64,000 nt of DNA from Streptomyces sp. CC208A (GCF_030010625.1 NZ_JASCXN010000008.1:1-64000); one strand, 5' to 3'. Positions 1 to 11,180 are shown, numbered from the stretch's first letter. Numbers and translations: made by a program. Notes: generated by a model not told the origin, from the sequence alone.

Positions 1-573
1 GTCGCCATGGGCCTCATCCTCCGCACCGTCCGGGACAAGGGCGAGGAGTCCTCGCCGGGCGCACGCGTCTCCCACCTCGTCCACCCCTTCTCGGCCGGTG
101 TCGCCGTCCCCCTCTTCGCCCTCTTCGCCGCCGGCGTCAGCGTCTCCGGCGACGCGCTCCGCCACGTCTTCACCGACCCCGAGCCCCTCGCCGTCCTGAT
201 CGGCCTCGTCGCGGGCAAGATCCTCGGCATCTTCCTCGGCACCTATTTCGCCGCCCGCTTCACCCGGGCCCGGCTCAACCCCGACCTCGCCTGGGCCGAC
301 GTCCTCGGACTCGCCACACTCGCCGGCATCGGCTTCACCGTCGCCCTCCTCATCGGCGAACTGGCCTTTCCCGACCCGACCCAGGCCGAGCACGTCAAGG
401 CGGCCGTCCTCATCGGATCCCTCACCGCGGCCGTCCTCGCCGCCGTCCTCCTCCGCCGCCGCAACCGCGTGTACAAGAAGCTGTACGAGGAGGAGAACCG
501 CGACGACGACAACGACGGCATCCCCGACTGCTACCAGACCGAGGCCGACGCCCTCCCCGGCCGCGCCCAGTGA
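1..573 (+). CDS. nhaA: Na+/H+ antiporter NhaA, C-terminal part (cut by window start)
   Basis: The frame is open from base 1, so the true start lies outside the window. About 190 residues remain. They hold hydrophobic helices and the NhaA-like stretch LATLAGIGFTVALLIGELAF, which in this family is the late-helix region of the inner-membrane exchanger that expels sodium in return for protons. Behind the last helix is a basic, then acidic cytoplasmic tail containing DDDNDGIPD, which fits the calcium-loop pattern DxDxDGxxD. A second proton antiporter follows 157 bases downstream on the same strand, so the pair probably serves pH and sodium balance. The family call is firm; the tail's function is unknown. 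Confidence 0.9.
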   Translation, partial: VAMGLILRTVRDKGEESSPGARVSHLVHPFSAGVAVPLFALFAAGVSVSGDALRHVFTDPEPLAVLIGLVAGKILGIFLGTYFAARFTRARLNPDLAWADVLGLATLAGIGFTVALLIGELAFPDPTQAEHVKAAVLIGSLTAAVLAAVLLRRRNRVYKKLYEEENRDDDNDGIPDCYQTEADALPGRAQ

Positions 574-730
574 CCGGGGAACCGCCTGCCCCCGCACCGC
601 CGCGCACGGAGCGGAAGGGGCCTGTCAAGGGCGCGTAAGGACGGTGTAAAGTCCCTGGTGGTGTGCCGGGAAGCCTGGTCGGCGAACAAGGGACACGTCT
701 CTCACACTGCCGATCGGGGGAACCTCCACC

Positions 731-2011
731 ATGGTGCTCGTCGCCGTCTTCGGGGCCGCGCTGCTCGTCGCGGTCCTGCTGTCCGGGCTCGCGGCCCGTA
801 CCGTCCTGTCGACCTCGCTGCTCTTCCTCGTGGGCGGGGCGCTCGTCAGCGACGGGTTCTTCGGGCTGATCCACGTCACGCCCGAGAGCGAGATCGTCTC
901 GGTCACCGCCGACCTCGCCCTGTTCGCCGTCCTGTTCACCGACGGCATGCACGTCTCCTTCGCCAAGCTGCGGGCCAACTGGCGCAACCCCGCCCGCGCG
1001 CTCGGCCTGGGCATGCCGCTCGCCTGCGTCGGCATGGCGCTGATCACCCACTACCTCGTCGGCCTGGACTGGACGACCTCCTTCCTCGTCGGCGCGGTCC
1101 TCGCGCCGACCGACCCGGTCTTCGCCTCCGCGATCGTGGGCCGCAAGGAGGTCCCGGCCCGTCTGCGGGAGCTGCTGAACGTCGAGAGCGGCATCAACGA
1201 CGGCCTCGCCCTCCCGGTGGTCCTGATCCTCATCGCCGCCGCCGGCCCGACCGCCGCCGGCGCCGAGGCGTCGTACGGAAGCATCGCCCTCGAACTCGGC
1301 CTCGGCCTGGCCTTCGGCGTCCTGCTCCCGCTGATCGTCAACGGGCTCGTACGCCTCCCGCTGCTCGGCGCCGAGCCCAAGCTGCAGCCCCTGCTGCCGC
1401 TGGCCACCGGCATCATCCTGTACGCCGCCTGCCACCTCACCCACGCCAACCCCTACCTCGCCGCCTTCTCCGCGGGCGCCGTCCTCGCCGCCGTCGCACC
1501 GGAGTCCCACAAGCAGTTCGAGCCGCTGGGGGAGGCGCTCGCCGAACTCGCCAAGTTCGCCGCGCTGCTGGTCTTCGGCGCCCTGCTGACCCCGCAGCTG
1601 TTCGGCGACCTGTCGTGGGGCGGCTACGTGGCCGCCGTCCTCGCCATCGTGCTGATCCGGCCCGGCTCGCTGCTGCTGTCCCTGTGGGGAACCCGGATCG
1701 ACCGGCGCGAAAAGCTGGTCGCCGCCTGGTTCGGTCCCAAGGGCTTCGCCTCGGTCGTCTACGGCCTCCTGGTCCTCCAGGCCGGCATCCCGCAGGGCCA
1801 GGAGGCGTACACGCTCATCGCGGTCTGCATCGCTTTCTCGATCATCGCCCACAGCAGCACCGACGTCCCCATCGCCCGACTCTTCCACGTCGACGACCTC
1901 GTCGACACCGGGGCGACGCCCCGCACCCCGGCGGCGGCCGACGGCGAGACCGACAAGACGGCCACCGACAAGACGGCCACCGGCGAGACGATCCCCCACG
2001 CACGCACCTGA
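731..2011 (+). CDS. Cation:proton antiporter, CPA1/NhaP type
   Basis: This 426-residue protein is hydrophobic throughout, with about 12 predicted membrane segments. It carries APTDPVFASAI near residue 120 and the ESGINDGLALPV stretch near residue 155, the paired Asp-containing motifs of CPA1 sodium/proton exchangers. The ATG at 731 follows a GGGGGAACC ribosome site and begins directly with the first helix. The C-terminal tail contains a short Thr/Lys/Asp-rich repeat (DKTATDKTATGET) that looks disordered. It exchanges monovalent cations for protons at the cell membrane; which cation cannot be read from sequence. It lies between the NhaA gene and a membrane protein on the same strand. Confidence 0.88.
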   Translation: MVLVAVFGAALLVAVLLSGLAARTVLSTSLLFLVGGALVSDGFFGLIHVTPESEIVSVTADLALFAVLFTDGMHVSFAKLRANWRNPARALGLGMPLACVGMALITHYLVGLDWTTSFLVGAVLAPTDPVFASAIVGRKEVPARLRELLNVESGINDGLALPVVLILIAAAGPTAAGAEASYGSIALELGLGLAFGVLLPLIVNGLVRLPLLGAEPKLQPLLPLATGIILYAACHLTHANPYLAAFSAGAVLAAVAPESHKQFEPLGEALAELAKFAALLVFGALLTPQLFGDLSWGGYVAAVLAIVLIRPGSLLLSLWGTRIDRREKLVAAWFGPKGFASVVYGLLVLQAGIPQGQEAYTLIAVCIAFSIIAHSSTDVPIARLFHVDDLVDTGATPRTPAAADGETDKTATDKTATGETIPHART

Positions 2012-2040
2012 CCGGCTGTACGCCGATCCCTGGGGAAGAC

Positions 2041-2868
2041 GTGCGCGCCCCACACCGCCCCACCCCCGGCGGCTTCGCCTCCCGCCCGACTCCGCGGATA
2101 CCGGACAGCGCCACGGGCCTGCGCCGGCGAACGACCGGGCACCGGGTGTGGGGCGCCGTCGCCGCGCTCCTGGGCCTCGCCGTGCTCGTGGTCTCGGCCG
2201 CCGGCCTGGCGGCGGTACCGGAAGCGGTGGCGGACGAGCGCCTGTACCGGCAGGCCACGGCATGCCCCGACACCGCCCCCGCCCCCACCGGGAACTGCTT
2301 CCGCACCCGCACGGCGCGCGTGGCCAAGGTCGTCATCCGGGACGAGCCCAAGCGGCAGGAGTTCACCCTCCGGCTGGGGAGCACGCCCGGGGTGCCCGGG
2401 GAGATCGACATGGGCGGTGAGGGGCCGCTCCTCGAACACCTCGCGCAGGGCGACGAGGTCACCGTCACCCTCTGGCGCGACTACGCCGTGGCCGTGGCCC
2501 GCGACGGAACCACCCAGGAAACGGCCGACACCCCCGAAGACGAGGCGGAGTTCATACTCGCCTTCGTCCTCGCCCTGACCTCCGCAGGCGTCTTCCTCCT
2601 CCACACCGGAGGCTCCGCCCTCGTCCGGGCCCGCGCATGGGCCGCCGAAGGACTCCCCGCCGTCCTCGTGTTCCGGCTGAAGTGGGCCCTCGGCTCCGCC
2701 CTGTGCACCCTGCCGGCCCTCGTCCTGGCCGGCCTGTCCGAACTCGGCCCGATCGCCGAAGCCCTCGCCTGGTGCGTCATGGTTCCGCTCGTCCGCCAGT
2801 ACCTCGTCCTGAGGTCCCCTTCCGGCCGAGGCCGGCACGCACGCCCTCTCCCTCTCCCGAAGAGATGA
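2041..2868 (+). CDS. Unrecognised membrane protein
   Basis: This is a 275-residue protein of no family I recognise. The GTG at 2041 follows a GGGGAAGAC ribosome site 29 bases after the antiporter stop, so it may be co-transcribed. A basic N-terminus precedes one membrane helix near residues 38-60. An extracytoplasmic region of about 110 residues follows with two cysteines (ACPDTAP and GNCFR) that could form a disulfide. Two or three further helices end the protein near residues 178-262, before a basic tail. The layout resembles small actinobacterial membrane proteins with one soluble external domain. Codon use fits the neighbours, so it is likely a real gene. Confidence 0.65.
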   Translation: MRAPHRPTPGGFASRPTPRIPDSATGLRRRTTGHRVWGAVAALLGLAVLVVSAAGLAAVPEAVADERLYRQATACPDTAPAPTGNCFRTRTARVAKVVIRDEPKRQEFTLRLGSTPGVPGEIDMGGEGPLLEHLAQGDEVTVTLWRDYAVAVARDGTTQETADTPEDEAEFILAFVLALTSAGVFLLHTGGSALVRARAWAAEGLPAVLVFRLKWALGSALCTLPALVLAGLSELGPIAEALAWCVMVPLVRQYLVLRSPSGRGRHARPLPLPKR

Positions 2869-3032
2869 CACTCCATGTTCCATGCCCGGTGGATCGGGCC
2901 TGTCCACGGTCGGCCTGGTCCACCGGGACTCCGTCCGAGGCGCCACCCGCCGCGCCGGGACCCGGCGGTGAACGCGTGGCGAGCGACCCCTGCCGCCTGC
3001 GACCGGAAGCGCCCCCGATCTCCCCGTTGGCT

Positions 3033-3488
3033 TTACGCGGTCTTCAGCCGGGACTTGAGGCTCAAGATCTCCTGATTCTTGCCGAGTTCCGGATAGCACG
3101 CGCACAGATCCGCGATCACAGAACGGAGAAAAGCTTTCGTCGCAGTCCGGAACTCCTCGTAGGAGACTGATCCCGAGGGGCCGTGTTCTTCGCGGATCCG
3201 GACGGACTCACCCTTTCGTGTGAAAAAGTACTCTCCCGCGCCGCCAGCCGCCGAGTACGTCCTCTTGGGTTGGGCCTTCAAGTCCTCTCCGATGCGGTAC
3301 AGGCAGTAGGCGGCGTCGAACACGGGCCCCGGGCCGCTGAAGTCCGCGCCCTCAGCCCGGAACGTGAGATCCCCCCAGAACATCTCACACGTCAGCTCGT
3401 ACAGGTCTGCCACCGCAAGCCTGCGGCGCAACTCGGGGCTGTCCACGCCATCCCGGATGCCGTTCACCCGGTGGTCCAGCTCGATCAC
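3033..3488 (-). CDS. Candidate immunity protein for the RHS toxin
   Basis: A 151-residue, acidic, probably cytoplasmic protein. The GTG at 3488 is preferred because AAGGAG lies 8 bases before it; the frame stays open further upstream without a good ribosome site. The protein alternates helical and amphipathic stretches (ELRRRLAVADLYELTCEMF; VSYEEFRTATKAFLRSVIAD) and has no signal peptide. It lies immediately downstream of the toxin tip of the RHS gene on the same strand, the usual place for a cognate immunity gene in polymorphic toxin systems. I do not recognise the family, so the role rests on position. A strong hairpin separates it from the toxin gene, so it may have its own promoter. Its base composition is less GC-rich than its surroundings. 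Confidence 0.55.
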   Translation of the reverse strand: MIELDHRVNGIRDGVDSPELRRRLAVADLYELTCEMFWGDLTFRAEGADFSGPGPVFDAAYCLYRIGEDLKAQPKRTYSAAGGAGEYFFTRKGESVRIREEHGPSGSVSYEEFRTATKAFLRSVIADLCACYPELGKNQEILSLKSRLKTA

Positions 3489-3542
3489 GGCACGCTCCTT
3501 GTCCGCCTTCCAGGCACATGAGTTTACGGGGTGACGCAGGGA

Positions 3543-3570
3543 GGCCCCCGCGGAACTGTCCGCGGGGGCC
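3543..3570. terminator. 12-bp GC hairpin between toxin and immunity genes
   Basis: A perfect inverted repeat: GGCCCCCGCGGA at 3543-3554, the four-base loop ACTG, then the exact complement at 3559-3570. It sits in the 115 bases between the RHS stop and the start of the candidate immunity gene. The shape fits a factor-independent terminator without a clear U tract, as is common in Streptomyces. Confidence 0.7.
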
Positions 3571-3603
3571 CCATCAACCACGCCGTACGCTGCGGGTGTC
3601 GAT

Positions 3604-6600
3604 TTAGTACGGGTGCGCCGTTCTCACGCGCCCGTTCTTCACGACGACTCGCACGCGAGAGGTCGCCCTGCCCTTGCCGTCCCGGCCGACGCGGCGGCCG
3701 AAATCGTATTCATACAGGCGGCCGTCACGGCCGTCGGTGTTGCGACGGCTCTTGCCCTTCTTGATCGTCGTACGGATCAGGTACTTGACCTCCTTGATGT
3801 TCCGGGAACGGAACCGGCTCTTTCCGGCCGTGCGGGTTGTCGAACCGTGGCCTGAGAGAACGTGCTTGAGGTCGATCCGGCACTGGCCGTTGCGGTTGTG
3901 CGCCAGTACGTCGCTGTCTCCGACGCTGACGACGAAGGTGTGCAGATCACCGACGTTGAGGTTGAGGACGAGAGTGTCCGGTACCTCCCCGCGGTTGTAC
4001 ACGGCCGTGACGGGCTGCCCCGGCCCGTCGGAGGACAGGAGGACGTCTCCGACCGATACGTCACTGGCCTTGGTCCAGCCCTTGTCGATCACCCACAGCG
4101 GGTGCTCTGCCGTGGCCTGGAGCGGCGGGGTCGCCGGATCGAGGTCGGTGTCGATCTCGATCAGATGATTGATGCCGTAGCCACTGATGACCTCGAGGAC
4201 CGGCTTGGCCGCGGTCTCGCCCGATTCCGGGTCCATCGCCGCGACGTAGTCGCCGACCATGATGTCACCGATCGGCAGGTAGCTGCCGTCGGCCATCAGG
4301 ACCAGCGTCTCCGGGGTGAAGGAGTTGCACCGGGAGCGGCGGAAGACCTTCCTCGCCCGTGAGGCCAGGCGCTTGACGCGGCCGGCCTTGCGGATGGCGC
4401 GGGCTGCCTTGAAGCCCTTGACGGCGAGGCGGCCGGCGGAGCCGAAGGCGACGCCGACGCTCATCTCCGCGGCCTTGCGCCAGTTGCCGGTGGCGGCGTA
4501 GGAGATGGCTCCGACGGCGGAGGCGATGTTGCCGATGGGACCGGGGATGTAGGAGGCCACTTCCGCGACGCGGGCGACCTTCTTGAACATCTTCTTGAAA
4601 CTGAAGCCCCAGTGGCCGTCGAGGTCCGTGCAGTTGACGGGGTCGCCGCTGCAGTAGTCGTACGGGTTGGAGTTGCCTCCGGGCTGCGGGTCGACCTGCA
4701 GGAAGCGGCCGAGCGCGGGGGCGTAGAGGCGGGCTCCCATGAGGATGACGTCGTCGAGGGCCTCGGAGGAGCGCTGCTTGGCGCCGAGCCAGCCGTAGCG
4801 CTGGGTGGCCTGACCCTCGGCGGGGACACCGAACTCGTCGAAGACGTGGACCTTCGGCGAGGTCGTCGCGGTGTCGAGGGTGACGGCCACGTCGCCGTGG
4901 AGGTTGGCGAGCTGCAGCTCCACGTCACCGGTGGCGGAGGTGGTGGCGGTCAGGTCGCCGTCCGGACCGGAGACGTTGCGGGTCAGCGTGGACTGGGTGG
5001 TGTCCTCGATGATCCAGCGGGGCTCGTCGGAGTCGTCTCCGTAGTGGTTGAGCTTGCTGCTGGCGTTCGCCCAGGTGCCGTCCGCCTGCTTGACCTCGGT
5101 GGTGAAGGCGGTGAAGCGGTGGGCGGGGTCGAGGGACCAGGACTGGCGCTTGTCACCCTTGGTCTGGGAGGCGACGAGGTCGTTGTCCCAGTAGGTGTTG
5201 ACCGAGCCGGTGCCGGTGGCCGTGGTGCGGCCGAAGGCGTCGTAGACGTAGCCGGCGGTCAGGAGCCGGTCGGCGCTGTCGTACGAGCTGGTCGTGACCG
5301 TGCCGTTCGCCGACGTGCACGCGCCGTCCTCGGACGGCGCGTAGACCGTCTTGGAGGTGCGGTTCATGCGGCCGGCGATGCTGCGGCCGGTCTCGTCGAA
5401 GGCGTAGGCGCGGGTGGTGCAGCCGTCGATGGTGGTCTGGGCTGCCTTGGTCAGGCGGCCGAGACGGTCGTAGGTGTACTCCTTGCTGTCGGTGGAGTTG
5501 GTGTCCGCCGCGACGGCGCCCTGGGTCGTCATGTCCAGGTGCTGGCCGTAGACGACCTCACCGTCGGAGACGCGGGTGTACGTACGGCCGGTGGCCGCGC
5601 CGCTGGCGTTGAAGGTGTCCTTGCGGACGTAGCCGCCGGGGTAGGTCTGCTCGACCAGCTGGCCGTCGGGGCCGTACTTCGCGGTGAAGGTGCCCGCCAC
5701 GGAGTCGGTCACCGAGGTGACCATGCCGCGCGGTTCCTTGGTGCGGTCGTAGGTGTAGGTGGTGGAACCGGTGTTGTCGGTGACCTTGACCGGCTTGCCG
5801 AACTTGTCGAACTCGGTCGTCGTCGTACCGCCGTCGGCGTCCGTGTAGGACAGCAGGCGGTCCAGCGCGTCGAAGACCCGGGTGATGGTCTTCCCGCCGG
5901 CCATGGTCTTGACCGCGTTGCCGGTCACCGGGTCGTACTCGGTGGTGACCTCCGGGAGGTCCTGGCCGAGGTCACCGGTGATCTTCGTGGAGACGATCCG
6001 GTCGGCCGCGTCGTAGACGGTCGTCGACACACGGGTCTTGCCCGCGTTGGTCTCGGTGACCTCCTCGACTTCACCGAACCGGGAGTAGCGGGTGATCCGC
6101 TTCACCGGCAGGGTGTCGGGCATGCGGGCGGTGTCCGCGCCGGTGACCTTGCCACCGGGCAGCGTGACACACGGGTTGCCCGCCCACTCCGGACGGTTGC
6201 CGCAGGCGGCGTCGTCCGGGTTGGCGCCGGCCGTGTAGAACACGGTCTTGACGGTGCCGGTGTCGGCGCCGTTCGAGCCCGGCCTGCGGGACTCGACGGC
6301 ACGCCCGGCCGCGTCGTACTTGATGGTGGCGGTCAGGTTCGCCCCGCCGGTCACCGCGTCGGTGGTCACCGACGTCTCGGTGCGCAGCGTCCAGCCCGAC
6401 GTACCGCCGATCGGCGTGCCGTAGCCGGTCTTGGTGACCCGCACCTCGACGTCGTTGGTGTACCCCTCGATGCGGGCACCGTCGAGAGTCGTGGTCTCCA
6501 GGTGGTAGGCCGCGCCGTCCGGCTTGCCCTCGTCGTACTTGTGCACGGTGTGCTCGCGCACGACCACCGAGGTTCCGGCGGCGAGAGCGGGCATCGGCGG

Positions 6601-9600
6601 ATCGGCCTGGGCCGGCACCGCCTCGTCCAGCATCGCGCGGTAGACCGGGCCGAGCTCTTCGAGCAGGTCCTGGCCATCACGGCTGTAGACCTTGCGGGAG
6701 TCGAGCAGCGCGGCGCGGGCCGCCGAGTCGTCGGGCAGCTCCAGCTCGACGACCCTCTCGTCCACGTCGTCGCCGAGACCGAGCGCCAGGAGGCGGCCGG
6801 TGGCATCGAGGCTGCGGACGATGTTGCCGAAGCGGTCGTACTCGGCGGTGTCGATGTCACCCACACCGGTGGGGGACCAGGTGGCGGTGTTCACCTCCAG
6901 GGCCGAGGCGTTCAGGTAGTGGACCGTGGCCGCCTGGTAGCCGTCCTTGCCGGGGACGGTGGCGGTGGCCGTGTGGGTGGCCGGGGTCGACTCGACGTCG
7001 AAGACGGCGGTCGCGTCTGTAGGAACGTCCGCCTGGCCCCACGTCGCGGCGCTGGCCCCGTCGAGGTCGTACGGACCGCCCGCGGCGCGGGTCAGCGGAA
7101 CCTCGTAGACCACCTTCGAGGCGGTCTCGCCCTCGACCGTGTCCTTGGTGCCCGGCTTCAGCGCGGGACGGCGGACCTGGAGCAGACGGCCCGGGTCCTG
7201 GTCGGCCCCGGCCTTGCCGTAGTCGAAGTACCAGGGCAGCTCGCCGGCGGTGGCGATCCCGGTCAGACGGTCACCCGAGTCGTAGGTGTACGTGGTCTTG
7301 AACGTGGCCGTGTCGGCGGCCGAGCCCTTGCGAGGGTCCCACGCCTCGACCAGACGGCCCTGGGCGTCGTAGCGATAGGCGGCCACCTCGACGGCGTTCA
7401 CCGCACCCGCGGCCGGGTCCCACGACCAGACCTTCACGGCCTTCACGCGGTCGACGACGTCGCCGGGTGTGGTGGCCGTGGCGGTGGTGGCCGTCGCGTA
7501 GACGTACTCCAGGACCTCGCAGCCGCGTGCCGGGACGGCACCCGTGCACTGGCCGGCGTCGTCGACGCCCGGCTCGACCTCGGCGATCACGCGCTTGACG
7601 AGGGTGCGGCCGTCGGTCGTGTCGTACACGTACCGGCTGGTCGACGCCGCGTCCGTACCGGAGACGGAGCCCACGACGTGGACGTCGGAGCCGGTCTGCT
7701 TCGTGAAGCGGGTGACCGTGCCGTCGTCGTCGGTCAGGACGTAGTCGGCGCCGGACGCCTTCAGGATCAGGCCCTCGGAGCCGGGCTCGGGGCTGAAGGA
7801 GCCGTCCGAGCTCTTCGCGAAGGTGATCGTGGTGTCGTCGTAGCCGGTGATGACCGCGACGTCCTTGCCCGGGAAGGTCAGCGAGTGCAGCTCGTTGTCC
7901 GTCACACCGCCCGCCGCACCGCCGGCCCACTGCGGACCGAACGGGGCGACCAGCTCGCGCAGGGAGAGGTGGTCGAAGTACACGGCCTTGCCCGAGTTGG
8001 CCGGGAAACCGTTGTACAGGCGCAGGAACGCCGTCGTGGCGTCCTTCGGGACGGTGAAGTCGAGCGTCAGCTCGGCCCACGCGTCTGTGTACGGCACCTT
8101 CCGGGAGGTCGGCTCGACGTAGCCGCCGGGCGTGCTGAAGCCGGCGTACAGCCGCAGACCGCGCGCGTGCTGCGGGGACAGGCCGGTCGCCGAGGGCACG
8201 TACGCCTAGGCGGAGAACCGGTAGGTCTTGCCCGGCTTCATGCCCAGCTGCAGGGCGTTCTGGTCACCGCCGACCATGGCGAAGGAGTCGCCGTTGGTGT
8301 TGGTGGTGGGGACGACCTTCAGCGAGTCGGTGGAGCCGTCCTGGCCGAGTGCGGTGTCCCGGGTGAGCGTCGCCGTGGTCGCCGAGAAACCGGTCAGGTC
8401 CGTGGAGACGTCCTGCTGGTTGGCAGTCAGGCGCTGACCCTGCGGTACCCAGCCGCGGTCCGTGCCGCGGGAGGAGGCGGTACGGGACGACGACAGACCG
8501 AACTCGTCGGCGTCCGTGACGTCGACCGAGTAGTCACCGGTCAGCAGGTTCACCGAACCCGGGCCGACCTCCTCCGAGGCGGCACCGTCGGCGTTCGGGT
8601 CGACCGTGAAGCCGCGCCACTCACTGATGTACGCGGCATCCGCGGCGTTGTCCGTGTAGAGCATGGCGCGGACCTGGACGACACCCCCGACCTGGCCGAG
8701 GGTCTCCAGGACCGACCAGTTGGCGTACTCACCGATCTGCGACAGCGGCGTCTTGACCGTGGTGATCGGGGTGTTGTCCTGCTTGGTCAGGTTGGCGAGC
8801 GGGATGTTGTAGACGCTCGCGCCCGGACCACGGCGCCACTGGTAGGTGACCTGCGTGTACTTCGGCTGCGCGTCGACCGCGATCTGCACGCGCCGCGCGC
8901 TGACCGCGCCCTCGGCCGGCCGCACCATCGCGCCCTGGCCGACGAGGAAGTCGTACACCACCGCCGTCGAGAGGTTGCCGGCCTTGTCCTTGGCCTGGAC
9001 CCGCAGCGTGCGGTGACCGTCGGCGGCCGGGGTGATGGACACCGTGGTCGTGCCGGTCGCCGCGACGGTCGCTGCGGCGGCGCCGTCCAGCGAGTACACG
9101 TACCCGGCCAGGTCCGTGGTGCCGGAGGCCGGGGTGAAGGTGAACTTGCCCGGGGTGCCGCCGCCACCGTGCCACAGGTTGTCCTGCGGGTAGTCCGTCG
9201 AGGACACGAACGGCGCGCCGGGCTTGGTGGTGTCGACCGTGAAGGTCTGCCACGCCGACCAGGTGCCGTTCCAGTCCTGGCCGTCGTAGACCGCGGCCCG
9301 CCACTTGTACGAGCCCTGGGGCAGCGCCGTACCGGGCGTCCAGGTCGCCGTCGCGCCGGAGGCCACGAACACCGACTTGCCCGACTGCAGGGCCGCCGTG
9401 CCGTCCGACTTCCAGATCTCGAAGGTCAGCTGGACGGTGTTGCCGTCGGCGTCGACCGCCTTCGCGGACAGCGTCGGCGTGGTGTCGTTCGTCGCCGCGC
9501 CGGTCAGCGGGGACAGCGGCGTGGCCGCGCCCGGCTTGGTGTTGTACGTGACCGAGATGTACGGCGTGTTGGAGGCGGCGTTACCGGAGTTGAACCGCTT

Positions 9601-11032
9601 CCAGGCGTAGGAGTCGGTCTCGTCCGTCGCCCGGATGCCGAGCGTGTTGGTGCCGTTGCCGTTCGCCGCCCAGGCGGCGGCCAGGCTGGTGATGTCCGTG
9701 CTCACCCAGCCGTCGGCGCACGAGGACGAGTAGCCCTTGGTGGCCGTGGACGTGGACCACTTCCGGTTCCAGTTCGGCTGGGCCGTCCAGCGCGAGGCGG
9801 TGGAGGCGGAAGACGTGTCCCAGACCTCCCAGCTGCGCGCGTTGCAGGACCAGGAGTGGAAGTTCCACAGGTTCAGGCTCGACGACTTGATCACCTTGCC
9901 GGTGATCTTCGACATCGGGAAGGCCAGGAACGAACGGGCCACCTGGCCCGAGCCGTTGTTGCCCAGCTTCAGCTCGGTCGCGGCCGACTGGTCGGTCGAG
10001 TAGCCCTGCTGGACGAAGGTGTCGAAGCTGGCCCCGATGTTCACCGCCGGGTCGACGGTCACCGGGAACTTCGTCGCCGGGTCGGCGAGGAAGGCCCGGG
10101 TCCGGCGTCAGCGTCAGGTCGACCGTGTCACCGTTCTGCGTGACCTTCAGGCCGACGTCGGCCTTGTTCTCGTGCTCGCCGGTGTTCGGGTCGACCGTCG
10201 CGTCCCACATCACCGGCGCGGGCAGGACACCCGCCTCCTTGCCGGTGCCCGGGTCCAGGAACGATACCGAACGGTCGGCGTTCGCCCGGACCTTCAGGCC
10301 CTTGGCCTTCAGCGACATCGTCACCGAGCCGTTGGCGTCGACGGCGCTGCGGTCCTTCAGCTCCAGGAACTGCTCGAAGCCGGTACGGGTCGACTCGATC
10401 ACCATGTCGGTGCCGGTCGTCACACCCGGGTAGCGGGCCTCGGTGCCGTGCACGACCGGGTCGGGCAGCGCGCCGCGCCACGAGAGGGTCATCTCGTGGC
10501 CCTCGCCGCTGTCGAGCGAGACGAGCGGCACCGCCGGCGTCTTCTTCTCGCCCGGCTCACCGCCCGACTTCTTGATCCGCGCGACCTCCGCCGCCGACGA
10601 CTCGCCGGCCAGCGTCAGGTCCAGCGGGTGGGCCGCGGCCTGGACCTCGCCGCCCGGCGTCTCGACCAGGCTCGCGTCGACCGTGCGCCACGTGCCGTGG
10701 TCGTCCTTGAACCGGACCGGGCCGGTGTACGACTCCAGCGACATCGAGCCGTCGGGGTTGGCCCAGCTCGTCGTGGACTCGGTCCGTTCCCCTGTCACCT
10801 CGATCCGCCGGTTCTGCAGCCGGGCCATCAGCAAGGCCGAGGCGGCGTCCTCCGCCTCGGCCGGACCCTTGACCTGCGGCTCCTGAGCCGGGGCCTTCGG
10901 CGGCTCCGCGGCCGCCATCCCCTCCATGAACCCGAAGGTCATCACCAACGCCGTGGCCAGGGCTATTCGCCTCAAACGGCCAGGCGACGGCAGCGGATGC
11001 CGCTCCCCCGGAGCGGACGTCCGTCGTCTCAT
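3604..11032 (-). pseudogene. Secreted RHS/YD-repeat polymorphic toxin with HINT domain, frame broken twice
   Basis: Repairing two lesions gives one 2475-residue protein. It begins at ATG 11032 (GGAGGA ribosome site) with a Sec signal peptide ending near AAAEPP. Next come a DNRLRE-like/carbohydrate-binding-like region and fibronectin-like segments (10.1-8.5 kb), then many YD repeats (for example YDRFGNIVRSLDATGR). The RHS core follows near 4.7 kb (RYGWLGAKQRSSE; GRFLQVDP; NPYDYCSGDPVN). A pretoxin HINT domain spans 4329 to 3895, starting with Cys in CNSFTPETLV and ending in LAHN. The last 96 residues are a basic tip with a GH motif and a TAHPY end, resembling BECR-fold RNase toxins (inference). 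Lesion one is an extra base in the CCCGGG run at 10095-10100. Lesion two is a TAG at 8206-8208 where relatives have Trp. No toxin would be made unless these are sequence errors. Confidence 0.85.
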
Positions 11033-11039
11033 CCTGCTT

Positions 11040-11180
11040 GTTCCTCCCCAATACGGGTCGCCTGTTGGCGATCAAGCGAAATTTAGCGGACCCGAACATG
11101 GGGAATGTGAGGATTAATCAGATTTAAGGGGCATTCTGCGGAGAGATCTGGGAGAACTGTGTCCTGGAATACACGCTGGT
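11040..11180 (-). promoter_or_regulatory. AT-rich leader and likely promoter region of the RHS gene
   Basis: This stretch between the stress-protein stop and the RHS start is clearly richer in A and T than its surroundings, with runs such as TTAATCAGATTTAA. On the minus strand it could hold an RHS promoter (for example TAAATT near 11085). No exact promoter boxes can be fixed by eye. Low GC fits a locus acquired by transfer. Confidence 0.4.

Noticed and set aside
8206..8208. TAG read as pyrrolysine or a programmed stop in the RHS gene
   Set aside because: No pyrrolysine genes or context are visible, and Trp at this place in relatives explains it as one base change.
4612..10143. A 1843-codon open frame on the plus strand opposite the RHS gene
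   Set aside because: It is the antisense of a Gly/Asp/Thr-rich coding frame in high-GC DNA. Its composition (Val/Gly/Arg) has no domain, and the minus strand has clear RHS motifs.
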